Assembly: GCA_013824215.1 (NCBI GenBank)
Contig: PNNM01000012.1
Coordinates: forward strand, 1-19,828
DNA: 19,828 bases
Reading direction: 5' to 3'
From: Coriobacteriaceae bacterium
GTDB lineage: Bacteria; Actinomycetota; Coriobacteriia; Anaerosomatales; D1FN1-002
Position 1 is the stretch's first letter; the number at the start of each line of letters is the position of its first letter. A model generated the notes under the pieces. That model was not told the DNA's origin, ran no database searches, and worked only from the letters and a program-made list of their open reading frames with translations. Below, in pieces: positions 4,818 to 12,831 of this stretch. The position numbers were made by a program, and so were the translations under genes.

Positions 4818-7690
4818 GCTGCATCCTCCTTGGCCGGCGTCAGTGCTGTGGGACGTCCAGTGCGCGGCGACCTGCGCCGCAAGAAGTACTTGCGGACCTC
4901 GTCCGCGACGAAGAGGAGCGGCATCAGGCAGAGCAGCACGGCCCAGTCGAGCGGGCCGAGCGGACCGAGCCCGAAGACGCTCTGGAAAGGCCGCACGTAT
5001 ATGAGGATGTTGACCACGACGAGCTCCGTCACGATGCCCCACAACAGGAAGCGGTTCGAGAACAGACCCACTCTGAAGACCGATTCCCTGTTGGTGCGCT
5101 GCGCGAACGCGTTGCCGATCTGCGTCGACACGACGGACGCCAGCGTCATGGCCGTACCGGACGCGTAGATCGGGCCCGCGGCGGCCATCGCCGCGACACC
5201 CATCGCGGGGGTCCAGCCGTGCATCAGGTAGAACACGAAGAAGGCGCCCATGGCCGCGAAGCCCTGGATACCGCCGAGGAACGCCACCGAGCGCAGCAGC
5301 AACGCGCCGTTGAGCAGCCGCTCGCTGCGCGGCCTCGGCGGCCTGCCCATGATGCCCGGCTCCGCGGTCTCCGTACCCAGCGCCAGCGCCGGGATTATGT
5401 CCGTCCCGAGGTCGATCGCGAGGATCTGCATGACGGTCAGGGCGAGCGGGACCTTGAACAACACGAAGAAGATGAAGGGCAGGAGCTCGGGCATGTTGCT
5501 CGCGAGGATGTAGCCGACGAAGCGGCGGATGTTGTCGTAGACCGCGCGGCCCTCCTCGATCGCGTTCACGATCGAGGCGAAGTTGTCGTCGGTCAGGATC
5601 ATGTCCGCCGCCTCTTTGGCGACGTCCGTGCCCGCGATGCCCATCGCGATCCCGATGTCGGCGGCCTTGAGCGCGGGGGCGTCGTTCACACCGTCGCCGG
5701 TCATGGCCACGATGTGGCCCGTGCTCTTGAGCACTTGCGCGATGCGCATCTTGTGCTCCGGGGCGACGCGCGCGAACAGGATGTTGCCGGCCGAGAGCGC
5801 TTCTCGCAGCGCGTCGTCGTCCATGGCGTTCACATCGTTGCCGGTCACGATGCGCGCATCGCCATGCACCACGCCGATGCGCTTGGCGATCGACTCGGCG
5901 GTCAGGCCGTAGTCGCCGGTGATCATGATGACCTCGATGCCGGCGGTCGCGCATTCCTCGACCGCCCGCGCCACCTCGTCGCGAGGCGGGTCCATCATCG
6001 CCATGAGCCCGACGAAGACGAGTCCCCTCTCGGTATCCTCGGGCGTCAGGACGGCCTCGGACTCGTCGAGCGGACGGTACGCCATGGCGAGCACGCGCAG
6101 GCCGTCGCGCGCGAAGGCGTCGTTCTGCGCGACGATCCGGTCCCGCGTCTCGGCGTCGAGCGGACCGGTTCCGTCGGGGGTGACGACCGACGAGGACAGG
6201 TCGAGCACCTCGCGCGGCGCTCCCTTCACGTACGCGATGCGACCGGTCTCGCCGAGATGCACCGTGGTCATCCGCTTGCGCACCGAGTCGAACGGCAGCT
6301 CGGAGACGCGTCGAGCCGAGCGCAGCTCGGCGTCCAGATCGAAACCGGCCTTCTTCGCCGCGACGAGGAGGGCGCCTTCGGTCGGGTCGCCGAGGATCGC
6401 CCAGCCCTCACCGGGGTCGCGGGGCTCGATGAGCCGCGCGTTGTTGCAGAACGCGGCCGCGCGCATGAGCACCCGGGCGACCACGGACTGCTGTTCCGAG
6501 AGCGGCCGTCCGTCCACCTGGAACTCACCTGAGGGCGCGTAGCCGCCGCCGGTGACCTGGACGTGCTCGCCCGCGACCCAGAGGTCGCGGACGGTCATCT
6601 CGTTCTTCGTGAGCGTCCCGGTCTTGTCCGTGCAGATGACGGTGGTGCAGCCGAGCGTCTCCACCGACGAGAGCTTCTTGATCAGCGCGTGGCGCTTCGC
6701 CATCCGCTGCACGCCCATGGCCAGGGAGAGGCTCACCGTAGGCAGGAGGCCCTCGGGCACGAGCGCCACGACGATGCCGATGCAGAAGATGAAGCCCTCG
6801 AGGAGGTCGAGACCCCCCACGAAGTAGCCGAGCAGGAAGAACGCGACGCCGATCGTGGTCGCGATCGTCGCCTGGATCTGGGTGACCTTGACCATCTCCT
6901 TCTGGAGCGGGCTGAGCTGCTCCTCGACGCTCTGGGTCATTTCGGCGATCTTGCCGAACTGTGTCTCCATGCCGGTCGCGAAGACCACCGCGCGCCCTCC
7001 GCCGTAGGCGACCGACGTTCCCGCGAAGATGAGGTTCGGCATCTCGATGGTGGTCAGGCGCTCGTCGGCGTGCGGCGCCGCGGTCTTGCGGACCGGCTCG
7101 GACTCGCCGGTCAGGGTGGCGTTGTTAGTGCGGAGCTCGTACTCCTCGATCAGGCGGGCGTCGGCGGGGATGTTGTCGCCCTCCTCGAGGACGAGAACGT
7201 CGCCGGGGACGACCTCCGAGGCGTCGACCTCACGCTTCTGCCCGTCACGGACCACCTTGGCCTTGCGCGGGATCATCTTCTTGAGCGCCTCGGTGGCCTT
7301 CTCGGCGCGGAACTCCTGCCAGAACGAGAAGATCGCGTTGATGAAGATGACCGCGAAGATCGCCCACCCGAGTTCCGGCATGCCCGCCACGAATGCGAGC
7401 CCGCCGCCGACCCAGAGCATGATCGCGAACAGGTGGTAGAAGTTCTCGAGGAACTTCAGGATGAGCGACCTGCCCCGGATCTCGCGGATCTCGTTGGGGC
7501 CGTAGCGTTCGAGCCTGAGTGCGGCCTCTTCGGTGGTCTGCCCGTTCTCGCCGGTCTCGAGCGCCGCGAAGACCTCCGCGCGGGAGAGCGCGCTGCACTC
7601 GTTGCCTGCGCCACAGGGCTCAGGTCGACGATCCGGCACGCGGCCATCCCTTCCGAGGTGTGCGTTCCCACGGGGTTTCGACGTCGGCAT
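4814..7690 (-). CDS. P-type cation ATPase of the Na+/K+-ATPase-like (P2C-like) class
   Basis: This 958-residue ATP-driven cation pump is in the inner membrane. In order it has an N-terminal cation-ATPase domain, the actuator loop TGES (194-197), the TM4 motif VPEGLL with E313, phosphorylation site DKTGTLT (D355), the nucleotide-site KGAP, TGDGVNDAP, and a C-terminal membrane domain. TM5 reads SNMPE (S731, N732, E735) and TM6 IDLGTD (D760, D764). These match in identity and spacing the Na,K-ATPase ligands S775, N776, E779, D804 and D808, whereas SERCA-type pumps have a different TM6 pattern. Start is the ATG at 7690 (AGGTG 5 nt upstream); an in-frame GTG at 7708 is an alternative. The gene overlaps trkA by 4 nt, which points to a K+ and/or Na+ role. 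The actual ions are inferred. Confidence 0.93.
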   Translation of the reverse strand: MPTSKPRGNAHLGRDGRVPDRRPEPCGAGNECSALSRAEVFAALETGENGQTTEEAALRLERYGPNEIREIRGRSLILKFLENFYHLFAIMLWVGGGLAFVAGMPELGWAIFAVIFINAIFSFWQEFRAEKATEALKKMIPRKAKVVRDGQKREVDASEVVPGDVLVLEEGDNIPADARLIEEYELRTNNATLTGESEPVRKTAAPHADERLTTIEMPNLIFAGTSVAYGGGRAVVFATGMETQFGKIAEMTQSVEEQLSPLQKEMVKVTQIQATIATTIGVAFFLLGYFVGGLDLLEGFIFCIGIVVALVPEGLLPTVSLSLAMGVQRMAKRHALIKKLSSVETLGCTTVICTDKTGTLTKNEMTVRDLWVAGEHVQVTGGGYAPSGEFQVDGRPLSEQQSVVARVLMRAAAFCNNARLIEPRDPGEGWAILGDPTEGALLVAAKKAGFDLDAELRSARRVSELPFDSVRKRMTTVHLGETGRIAYVKGAPREVLDLSSSVVTPDGTGPLDAETRDRIVAQNDAFARDGLRVLAMAYRPLDESEAVLTPEDTERGLVFVGLMAMMDPPRDEVARAVEECATAGIEVIMITGDYGLTAESIAKRIGVVHGDARIVTGNDVNAMDDDALREALSAGNILFARVAPEHKMRIAQVLKSTGHIVAMTGDGVNDAPALKAADIGIAMGIAGTDVAKEAADMILTDDNFASIVNAIEEGRAVYDNIRRFVGYILASNMPELLPFIFFVLFKVPLALTVMQILAIDLGTDIIPALALGTETAEPGIMGRPPRPRSERLLNGALLLRSVAFLGGIQGFAAMGAFFVFYLMHGWTPAMGVAAMAAAGPIYASGTAMTLASVVSTQIGNAFAQRTNRESVFRVGLFSNRFLLWGIVTELVVVNILIYVRPFQSVFGLGPLGPLDWAVLLCLMPLLFVADEVRKYFLRRRSPRTGRPTALTPAKEDAA

Positions 7691-7741
7691 GCTTTCACCT
7701 GTACCCACGTCGTGGTGGGGACGAGCGACCGACGCCCGTCG

Positions 7742-7771
7742 TCAGCCGATGAAGCGCACGCCCGGGTACGC
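7742..7771 (-). pseudogene. Relic vapC 3' end / right copy of 30-bp direct repeat
   Basis: On the minus strand this piece reads AYPGVRFIG followed by TGA, against AYPGVRLIG-stop at the end of the intact VapC at 1991. It is 29/30 identical at DNA level. Upstream of it the frame is closed by a TGA two codons away, and nothing else of a PIN domain is seen. It is therefore either the last trace of a second vapC gene or one end of a recombination event joining the two sites. It lies between the terminator of the surface-protein gene and the start of the P-type ATPase gene. Confidence 0.75.
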
Positions 7772-7788
7772 TCACGACACGAGAAAGT

Positions 7789-7812
7789 GGGGCGGACCCG
7801 AAGGCCCGCCCC
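7789..7812 (-). terminator. Hairpin terminator of the surface-protein gene
   Basis: An inverted repeat pairs GGGGCGG (7789-7795) with CCGCCCC (7806-7812). After one A-C mismatch two more G-C pairs close a CGAA loop. It lies 25 nt past the stop of the surface-protein gene, and the minus strand continues ACTTTCTC, a short T-rich tract. It probably ends that transcript and separates it from the ATPase operon. Confidence 0.65.
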
Positions 7813-7837
7813 GTCGTTTCGCGCGATCGCTGAGGCG

Positions 7838-10800
7838 CTACTGCAGCGCGGTGTTCACCGCCGTGCGCACCGCCTGCGAGACGGCCTCGAGCCCGCCGAA
7901 GAAGCGGACCGTGTGGATCGCGGCCTTGTTCGCGGTGAGCCTGGAGGATGTTGCCGTCGGCAGCGTGGACTCACGCGTCAGGAGCATGACCGAGCCGGCC
8001 TTGCCCTGTCCGGGGCCTCCCGCGAGCGCGTCCGGGAAGTCCTCGCCGGTGGCGATCCCGATGCCGTCCCACGCAAGGCCCGCGTTGCTGACGCCGTAGG
8101 CGGCCACCTTCGCGGCCGTCTCGTAGCGGTCGGCGCCGTCGAGGCGGGACGCGGTGAAGCCGAGTGCCAGCAGCGAGACCGCCGTGTCGGGCGTCACCGC
8201 AGCCTCCCCGCCGAGCAGGATGCAGTTCTTCACGCCGGCGGCCTGCATGGCGCTGCCGGTCTCGGACGCTACGGACGTCGGACCCGAGAGGTACACGGGC
8301 CAGCGGCGCGCGTACGCGAGCGGAGATGCCGACAGTGCGTCGGCGAAGGTGCCGCCGGTCGCCACGAAGCAGTTGCCGTCGTATCCAGCACCCAGCAGCC
8401 GCACCGTCTCGGAGGCCACCTTCTCGGCGGTGCGGAAGCGGTCCTCCCCGCCGATACGCGTGACGTTGGCGGCTCCGAGCTTGGCCTGCAACGAGGTGAT
8501 GACCGGCGCCCCGATCGCGTCGGTCTCACCGAGCACGTAGGCCTTGGTTGCGCCCAGCCTCGTCATCTCGGCCGAGACGCTCGCGGGAACGGACTCGCCC
8601 ATCACCAGCAGCACCGGTCCTCCGACGGCGCCCGCGAGAGCGGAGCCGCCGAGCGCGTCCGGCCAGTTCTCGCCGGTGGCGACCACCACCGTGCCCGCGC
8701 CGGTCGGCCAGCCGGCCTTGGAGATCTCGATGGCCGTGCCGTAGCGGTCCGGACCCTGCAACGGCACGTAGGTCGCCGCCGCCGCGTACACCGTGAAGGA
8801 CACGGTGTGAGATGTCTCGATGTTGCCGGCATTGTCCACCGACCAGAACGAGAGCGTGTGTACGCCCAGCGTCGAGGTGGTCACCGTCGTGCCGGTCGTG
8901 ACCGCTCCGCCGTCGAGGCGATGGTAGGTCTCGGCCACGCCGGACTCGGTGTCGGTCGCTGTGAGCGAGATGGTCGCGGTCGTGACGTAGCCGGCGACCG
9001 CGTTGGATGTCGTGGTCGGCGGCACGTTGTCCACCGTGCTCACGAACACGTCACGCTTGCCGTTGGTGTCGCCCGCGATGAGGCTGTCGGCCCACGAGTC
9101 GAAGCCCACGAACCGCCCGTCATAGGAGAAGGACGGCTGCAGGCTCTCGTCGTTGCCACAGCGGGAATCAGGCGTGACGCTGACCATGCCGAGACGATCC
9201 GCGTCGTTGTCGTAGATGAAGACGTCCTCGTCGCCGTTCACGTCGCCGTTCATGAGGCTGGTGACGTTCGCGACGAACCCCACGTACCGGCCGTCGCCGC
9301 TGATGGCGATGTCGTACGAGCCGTCGTCCGCCTCGGTGCCGTCGGCCGCGACGCTCGCGCGCCACGTCCCACCGGTGCCGAGGTCGTGGACGAACGTGTC
9401 CTGGTTGCCGTTCGTGTCGTTCGCGACGAGGTTGGTCGCGTTCGACACGAAGGCCACCCGGCTGCCGTCGTCGCTGATGACGACCTCGTCCGCGTTGTCG
9501 TCGCCGTTCCCCCCCGCCGAGTCCACGCTCACGCAGGTGACCTCACCGGTCAACATGTCCTTGACGTACGCGTCGGCGAACCCGTTGGTGTCGGCGGGGT
9601 CCCAGTCGTTGTCCGTCACGAAGGCGACGTAGCGGCCGTCCGGGCTGATGTCCACGCGGAGATCGTCACCGCCGCTCGCATTGGCGCCCTCGGTCCCGCT
9701 GGCGTCCACGCTCGCGCGCGTGGTCTCGCCCGATTGCAGGTCGCGGACGAACACGTCGGTCGTGTCGTTGTTGTCGTCCGGGACGAGGTCGCTCGCGTTC
9801 GACCAGAACGCCGCGTACCTGCCGTCGCCGCTCAGCTTGACCCACTGGGAGTCGCCGTTCCCGACCGAGCCGGCGGGGGTGACGTTCACGCACGTGGTCT
9901 CGCCGGAATCCAGATCGCGAACGAAGGTGTCGTACGTGCCGTTCGTGTCGTCCGGCACGAGGTTGTCCGCAGGCGAGTAGAAGGCCACGTGCCGCCCATC
10001 GCCGCTGATGTCCGGGTAGTACGACCAGCCGTTCGGCTCGCTGCCGTCCCAAGCGACGCTCGCGAGCGTCAGCGCGCCGGTGCCGCGGTCCTTGACGTAG
10101 ATGTCCTGTTCGCCGTCGGACGCACGTCCGGCGCCGTTCGCGATGTCGAGCGCATCCCAGTCGTTGCCGGTCACGAACGCGACGTAGCGACCGTCCGCAG
10201 ACAGCGCCGGATCCTGACTGCCGCGGGTCGCGTCGATACTCGAGTGGACGCTCACGCGCGTCGTGGGCAGGAGGGTGCCCGGCGTCGCACGCGGGATGGG
10301 AGTGAGCGCCGCGTCGATACCCGAAGACGTCTCATCCGATCCCACGATGACGGGCGTCGCAAGGTTCCAGTCCGTCGTGTCGTCGTAGTACTCGGCGACG
10401 TACGCGTATTCCTCGGCGGACTCGAAGTAGACCACGTGCGAGCCCGGAGGGACGTCGAGCGAGTACGTGCCGTCCCCTGCTGTCGTGCCCGCGCCTCCCG
10501 TGAACCAGTAGCTGGGATCGAGGACAGCGAACCACGGGTCGTGGTACCACGTCGACACCGCGATCCCGGAGAGCGGCGAGATCCCGTCCGTCACGGTGCC
10601 TGTGATGTGCGTCGTGCCGCCGATCGCGGAGAGGTCCCTCACCCGCAGACCGTAGAGACCGACGCTCGCACCGTTCCAGAATGAAACCCGCGCGTAGAGC
10701 GTGGTGTCCACCGACGGCGTGTACGTGACGCGCGAGTAGTTCTGCGGTCCGGCGTCGTCGTTGTTCTCGAGCTGCGTGGTGCCGTCCTCCGCGTACAGGA

Positions 10801-11095
10801 TCAGCCGCGTGTCGTAGTTGGTGCCCATCTGCGACGAGTGCGGCCCGGTCTGCGCCTCATAGGTGTGCCCGGTGAGAGCGGTGAACTTCACGAAGTCCCA
10901 GTCGGTACCTGGATCGATCGACCGGTCCTGGATGGTCCCGTCGGTCGGGATGATCGTGGCCTCGGCCGGCGTGTTATCCGGCTCGTAGCCGTCCGGCGCC
11001 GCGACCGCGACCCACGGCAATACGGCCAGGAATGCCAACGCGAGAACGGCGGCGAGCAGCGCGCGAACCGGCGCGTACCGCTTGAACGACCTCAT
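7838..11095 (-). CDS. Secreted beta-propeller protein anchored by cell-wall-binding-2 repeats
   Basis: This 1085-residue exported protein has a signal peptide (basic start, hydrophobic core to about residue 32, AVA-A cleavage site). A PPC-like pre-peptidase domain (about 35-145) and a carboxypeptidase-regulatory-like beta domain (about 160-265) follow. About seven repeats of 55-60 residues (280-690) each have SxDGRYVAF and a DTNGxxDxFVxD loop, typical of TolB/PD40-type propellers and possibly calcium binding. An Ig-like stretch with TATDTESGV (690-773) precedes three CWB2 repeats marked by GPDRYGTA, GEDRFRTA and GADRYETA (774 to end), which hold proteins to the cell wall. The ATG at 11095 is chosen for GGGAGGAG 6 nt upstream; a longer frame from 11197 adds no signal-like sequence. 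It probably has a surface binding or structural role; no catalytic motif was recognised. Confidence 0.9.
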   Translation of the reverse strand: MRSFKRYAPVRALLAAVLALAFLAVLPWVAVAAPDGYEPDNTPAEATIIPTDGTIQDRSIDPGTDWDFVKFTALTGHTYEAQTGPHSSQMGTNYDTRLILYAEDGTTQLENNDDAGPQNYSRVTYTPSVDTTLYARVSFWNGASVGLYGLRVRDLSAIGGTTHITGTVTDGISPLSGIAVSTWYHDPWFAVLDPSYWFTGGAGTTAGDGTYSLDVPPGSHVVYFESAEEYAYVAEYYDDTTDWNLATPVIVGSDETSSGIDAALTPIPRATPGTLLPTTRVSVHSSIDATRGSQDPALSADGRYVAFVTGNDWDALDIANGAGRASDGEQDIYVKDRGTGALTLASVAWDGSEPNGWSYYPDISGDGRHVAFYSPADNLVPDDTNGTYDTFVRDLDSGETTCVNVTPAGSVGNGDSQWVKLSGDGRYAAFWSNASDLVPDDNNDTTDVFVRDLQSGETTRASVDASGTEGANASGGDDLRVDISPDGRYVAFVTDNDWDPADTNGFADAYVKDMLTGEVTCVSVDSAGGNGDDNADEVVISDDGSRVAFVSNATNLVANDTNGNQDTFVHDLGTGGTWRASVAADGTEADDGSYDIAISGDGRYVGFVANVTSLMNGDVNGDEDVFIYDNDADRLGMVSVTPDSRCGNDESLQPSFSYDGRFVGFDSWADSLIAGDTNGKRDVFVSTVDNVPPTTTSNAVAGYVTTATISLTATDTESGVAETYHRLDGGAVTTGTTVTTSTLGVHTLSFWSVDNAGNIETSHTVSFTVYAAAATYVPLQGPDRYGTAIEISKAGWPTGAGTVVVATGENWPDALGGSALAGAVGGPVLLVMGESVPASVSAEMTRLGATKAYVLGETDAIGAPVITSLQAKLGAANVTRIGGEDRFRTAEKVASETVRLLGAGYDGNCFVATGGTFADALSASPLAYARRWPVYLSGPTSVASETGSAMQAAGVKNCILLGGEAAVTPDTAVSLLALGFTASRLDGADRYETAAKVAAYGVSNAGLAWDGIGIATGEDFPDALAGGPGQGKAGSVMLLTRESTLPTATSSRLTANKAAIHTVRFFGGLEAVSQAVRTAVNTALQ

Positions 11096-11202
11096 CTGTG
11101 ACTCCTCCCGATCAGGGCGCCCACCGCGCCCGGTCCCCATACAGCGCGCAAAGCACGCGCCTCCGTTGCCGGAAGCCGTGCCCCTGTGCATCCACACTAC
11201 CG

Positions 11203-11613
11203 CTAGCCGGGCGGTTCGGCACCTCTACCCGCCGAGCGGTCGATTCCTCCGGCCGTGCGGTCGGAGCGTTCCGCCACGGCCGCTGACCGCGCCTCACGAC
11301 GCTCACGCGTCGGAAAGACGATCCTCAGCAGGTACGCGACCTGGTGCGCGAAGGCCACCGGCGCGGCCGTCAGCATGACCAGCCCGAAGCCGGCGTTCCG
11401 GATGCTCGGCATCACGACTCCCGCGAGGAATGCCACCACGAACAGCCCCTGCGGCACGGCATAGAACCAGCGGCCGTCCGGGCTGCCGACGTAGTCGGTC
11501 GCTCGGCGTCTGATCGCGTCGACCGTGATGTAGAGGGAGAGCGCCGCCGTCGCGTAGTAGAGGATCCCGAAGACCCAGATGAGCACGCCGCTCCCTCCGA
11601 GCTGGCCGTTCAT
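11203..11613 (-). CDS. Small three-helix membrane protein, unrecognised
   Basis: This 136-residue protein is not assigned to a family. Three hydrophobic segments are visible (about residues 9-33, 50-70 and 74-97), followed by a hydrophilic Arg/Ala-rich tail of about 35 residues. Its ATG directly follows the purQ stop with no spare base, so it is probably the last gene of the purC-purQ transcript. An internal GTG at 11586 has a better ribosome binding site (GGAGG 7 nt upstream) and would give a 127-residue protein starting right at the first helix; I cannot decide between them. No functional link to purine synthesis can be read from the sequence. Confidence 0.7.
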   Translation of the reverse strand: MNGQLGGSGVLIWVFGILYYATAALSLYITVDAIRRRATDYVGSPDGRWFYAVPQGLFVVAFLAGVVMPSIRNAGFGLVMLTAAPVAFAHQVAYLLRIVFPTRERREARSAAVAERSDRTAGGIDRSAGRGAEPPG

Positions 11614-12309
11614 CTAGCCCGCGACCTCGGCGGCGCGGCGCGCGATCGCCTCGAAGACGGCCGCGCCGTCGGTGCGCCCCGTGACCGGGTCGACCGCGCG
11701 CTCGGGATGGGGCATGAGGCCGAAGACGTTGCCGCGCTCGTTGCAGATGCCCGCGATGGCGTCGAGCGCGCCGTTGGGCGCCCCGTCCGGGTCGACGGTC
11801 CCGTCCTCGGCACAGTAGCGGAGCACCACCTGACCGCCTGCGTTCAGGCGCGCGAGTGTGCCGGGATCGCAGATGTAGTTGCCCTCGTTGTGGTTGATGG
11901 GGATGCGCAGCACCGAGCCGAGGGACAGATCGAGCCAGTCGCAGCGCTCGCTCTCCACCCGCAGCGCCACCTCGCGGCAGATGAACTTGAGGCCGACGTT
12001 GCGCAGGAGCGCGCCCGGGAGCAGATGCGCCTCGGCGAGTATCTGGAAGCCGTTGCAGATGCCGATGACCGGCCCGCCGCGTTCGGCGAAGCGGATCACT
12101 GAAGCCATCACCGGCGAGAAGCGCGCGACGGCGCCGCAGCGCAGGTAGTCGCCATACGAGAAGCCGCCCGGCAGGACGATCGCGTCCCACCCCGAAAGGT
12201 CCGTGTCGCCGTGCCAGACGTAGCCGGCCTCGTGCCCGAGCAGGCGGCAGGCGTGCACCGCGTCCTGCTCGCAGTTGGAGCCCGGGAAGATGACGACGCC
12301 GAAGCGCAT
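11614..12309 (-). CDS. purQ: Phosphoribosylformylglycinamidine synthase glutaminase subunit PurQ
   Basis: This 231-residue class I glutamine amidotransferase releases ammonia from glutamine for FGAM synthesis by PurL. The opening FGVVIFPGSNCEQD and the motif LPGGFSYGDYLRCG are characteristic. The triad is visible as C85 in GICNGFQ, H201 and E203 in MPHPE. The start at 12309 is set by the family's usual beginning; it leaves 5 nt after the purS stop, with GGAAGG inside the end of purS as ribosome binding site. The normal neighbour purL is missing downstream and is found 9.7 kb away. Confidence 0.97.
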   Translation of the reverse strand: MRFGVVIFPGSNCEQDAVHACRLLGHEAGYVWHGDTDLSGWDAIVLPGGFSYGDYLRCGAVARFSPVMASVIRFAERGGPVIGICNGFQILAEAHLLPGALLRNVGLKFICREVALRVESERCDWLDLSLGSVLRIPINHNEGNYICDPGTLARLNAGGQVVLRYCAEDGTVDPDGAPNGALDAIAGICNERGNVFGLMPHPERAVDPVTGRTDGAAVFEAIARRAAEVAG

Positions 12310-12314
12310 CGGCG

Positions 12315-12554
12315 TCACCCTTCCGCCTTCTCGACGCGGTAGTCCTCGATGACCGGGTTGGCGAGCAGCTTGTCGCACATCTCGCGCACGCGCTCCTCGC
12401 TCGTGCCATCGGCCACCTCGAGGCGCACGTACTTGCCGATCTTGACGTCCGCCACCTCGTCGTAGCCGAGGTTGACCAGCGCACGCTGCGCTGTAGCACC
12501 CGGCGGGTCGAAGATCCCTTTCTTGTACGTCACGAAGATCTCGTAGCGAGCCAT
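12315..12554 (-). CDS. purS: Phosphoribosylformylglycinamidine synthase subunit PurS
   Basis: This 79-residue protein matches PurS, the small dimeric subunit that holds PurQ and PurL together and helps pass ammonia between them. Family features are the start YEIFVTYKKGIFDPPG, then GYDEVADVKIGKYVRLEV and the end CDKLLANPVIEDYRVE. The ATG at 12554 gives the usual length and has GAGGG 5 nt upstream; the open frame beyond it would run through the end of the preceding gene. It starts one base after that gene's stop and sits 5 nt before purQ, so the two subunits should be made together. Confidence 0.96.
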   Translation of the reverse strand: MARYEIFVTYKKGIFDPPGATAQRALVNLGYDEVADVKIGKYVRLEVADGTSEERVREMCDKLLANPVIEDYRVEKAEG

Positions 12555-12555
12555 G

Positions 12556-12831
12556 TCAGCCCTCGCCTCCCGTGTCCTGAGCGATACGCACCCGCTTGCC
12601 CGCGGTGCGGATGTAGCGCCTCGCCACCAGCGCGACCGCGACACCGGCGCACCACGCCAGTATCGAGAGCCACGCGCCGAGCGGTGCGGGGTTCACGTCG
12701 CCTGCGGCCACCCCCGGCCCGGTCACGCTCCCGTAGCTCACCAGGAAGCCCGCGATGCCGAGGGCCGAGACGAGCAAGCCGCCACGCACGGCCCAGATCG
12801 CGCTCCGGATGTCGCGGGGGACTCCCGTCAC
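12556..12831 (-). CDS. Small two-helix membrane protein, unrecognised
   Basis: This 91-residue protein has two hydrophobic segments (about residues 17-37 and 51-72), a Gly/Pro-rich loop between them and a basic C-terminal tail. I do not recognise a family. The GTG start directly follows the TAA of the gene upstream, and its TGA is one base from the purS start, so it is embedded in the purine transcript and very likely expressed. AAGGA about 10 nt before the GTG is the only ribosome-binding-like sequence, and re-initiation from the previous gene is plausible. Confidence 0.72.
   Translation of the reverse strand: MTGVPRDIRSAIWAVRGGLLVSALGIAGFLVSYGSVTGPGVAAGDVNPAPLGAWLSILAWCAGVAVALVARRYIRTAGKRVRIAQDTGGEG

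Noticed and set aside
6563..10684. A very long plus-strand open frame (over 1300 codons) across the ATPase and surface-protein genes
   Set aside because: It is the complementary frame of two well-supported minus-strand genes, is Arg/His/Val-rich without domain motifs, and crosses the terminator and intergenic gap. It is a high-GC artefact.
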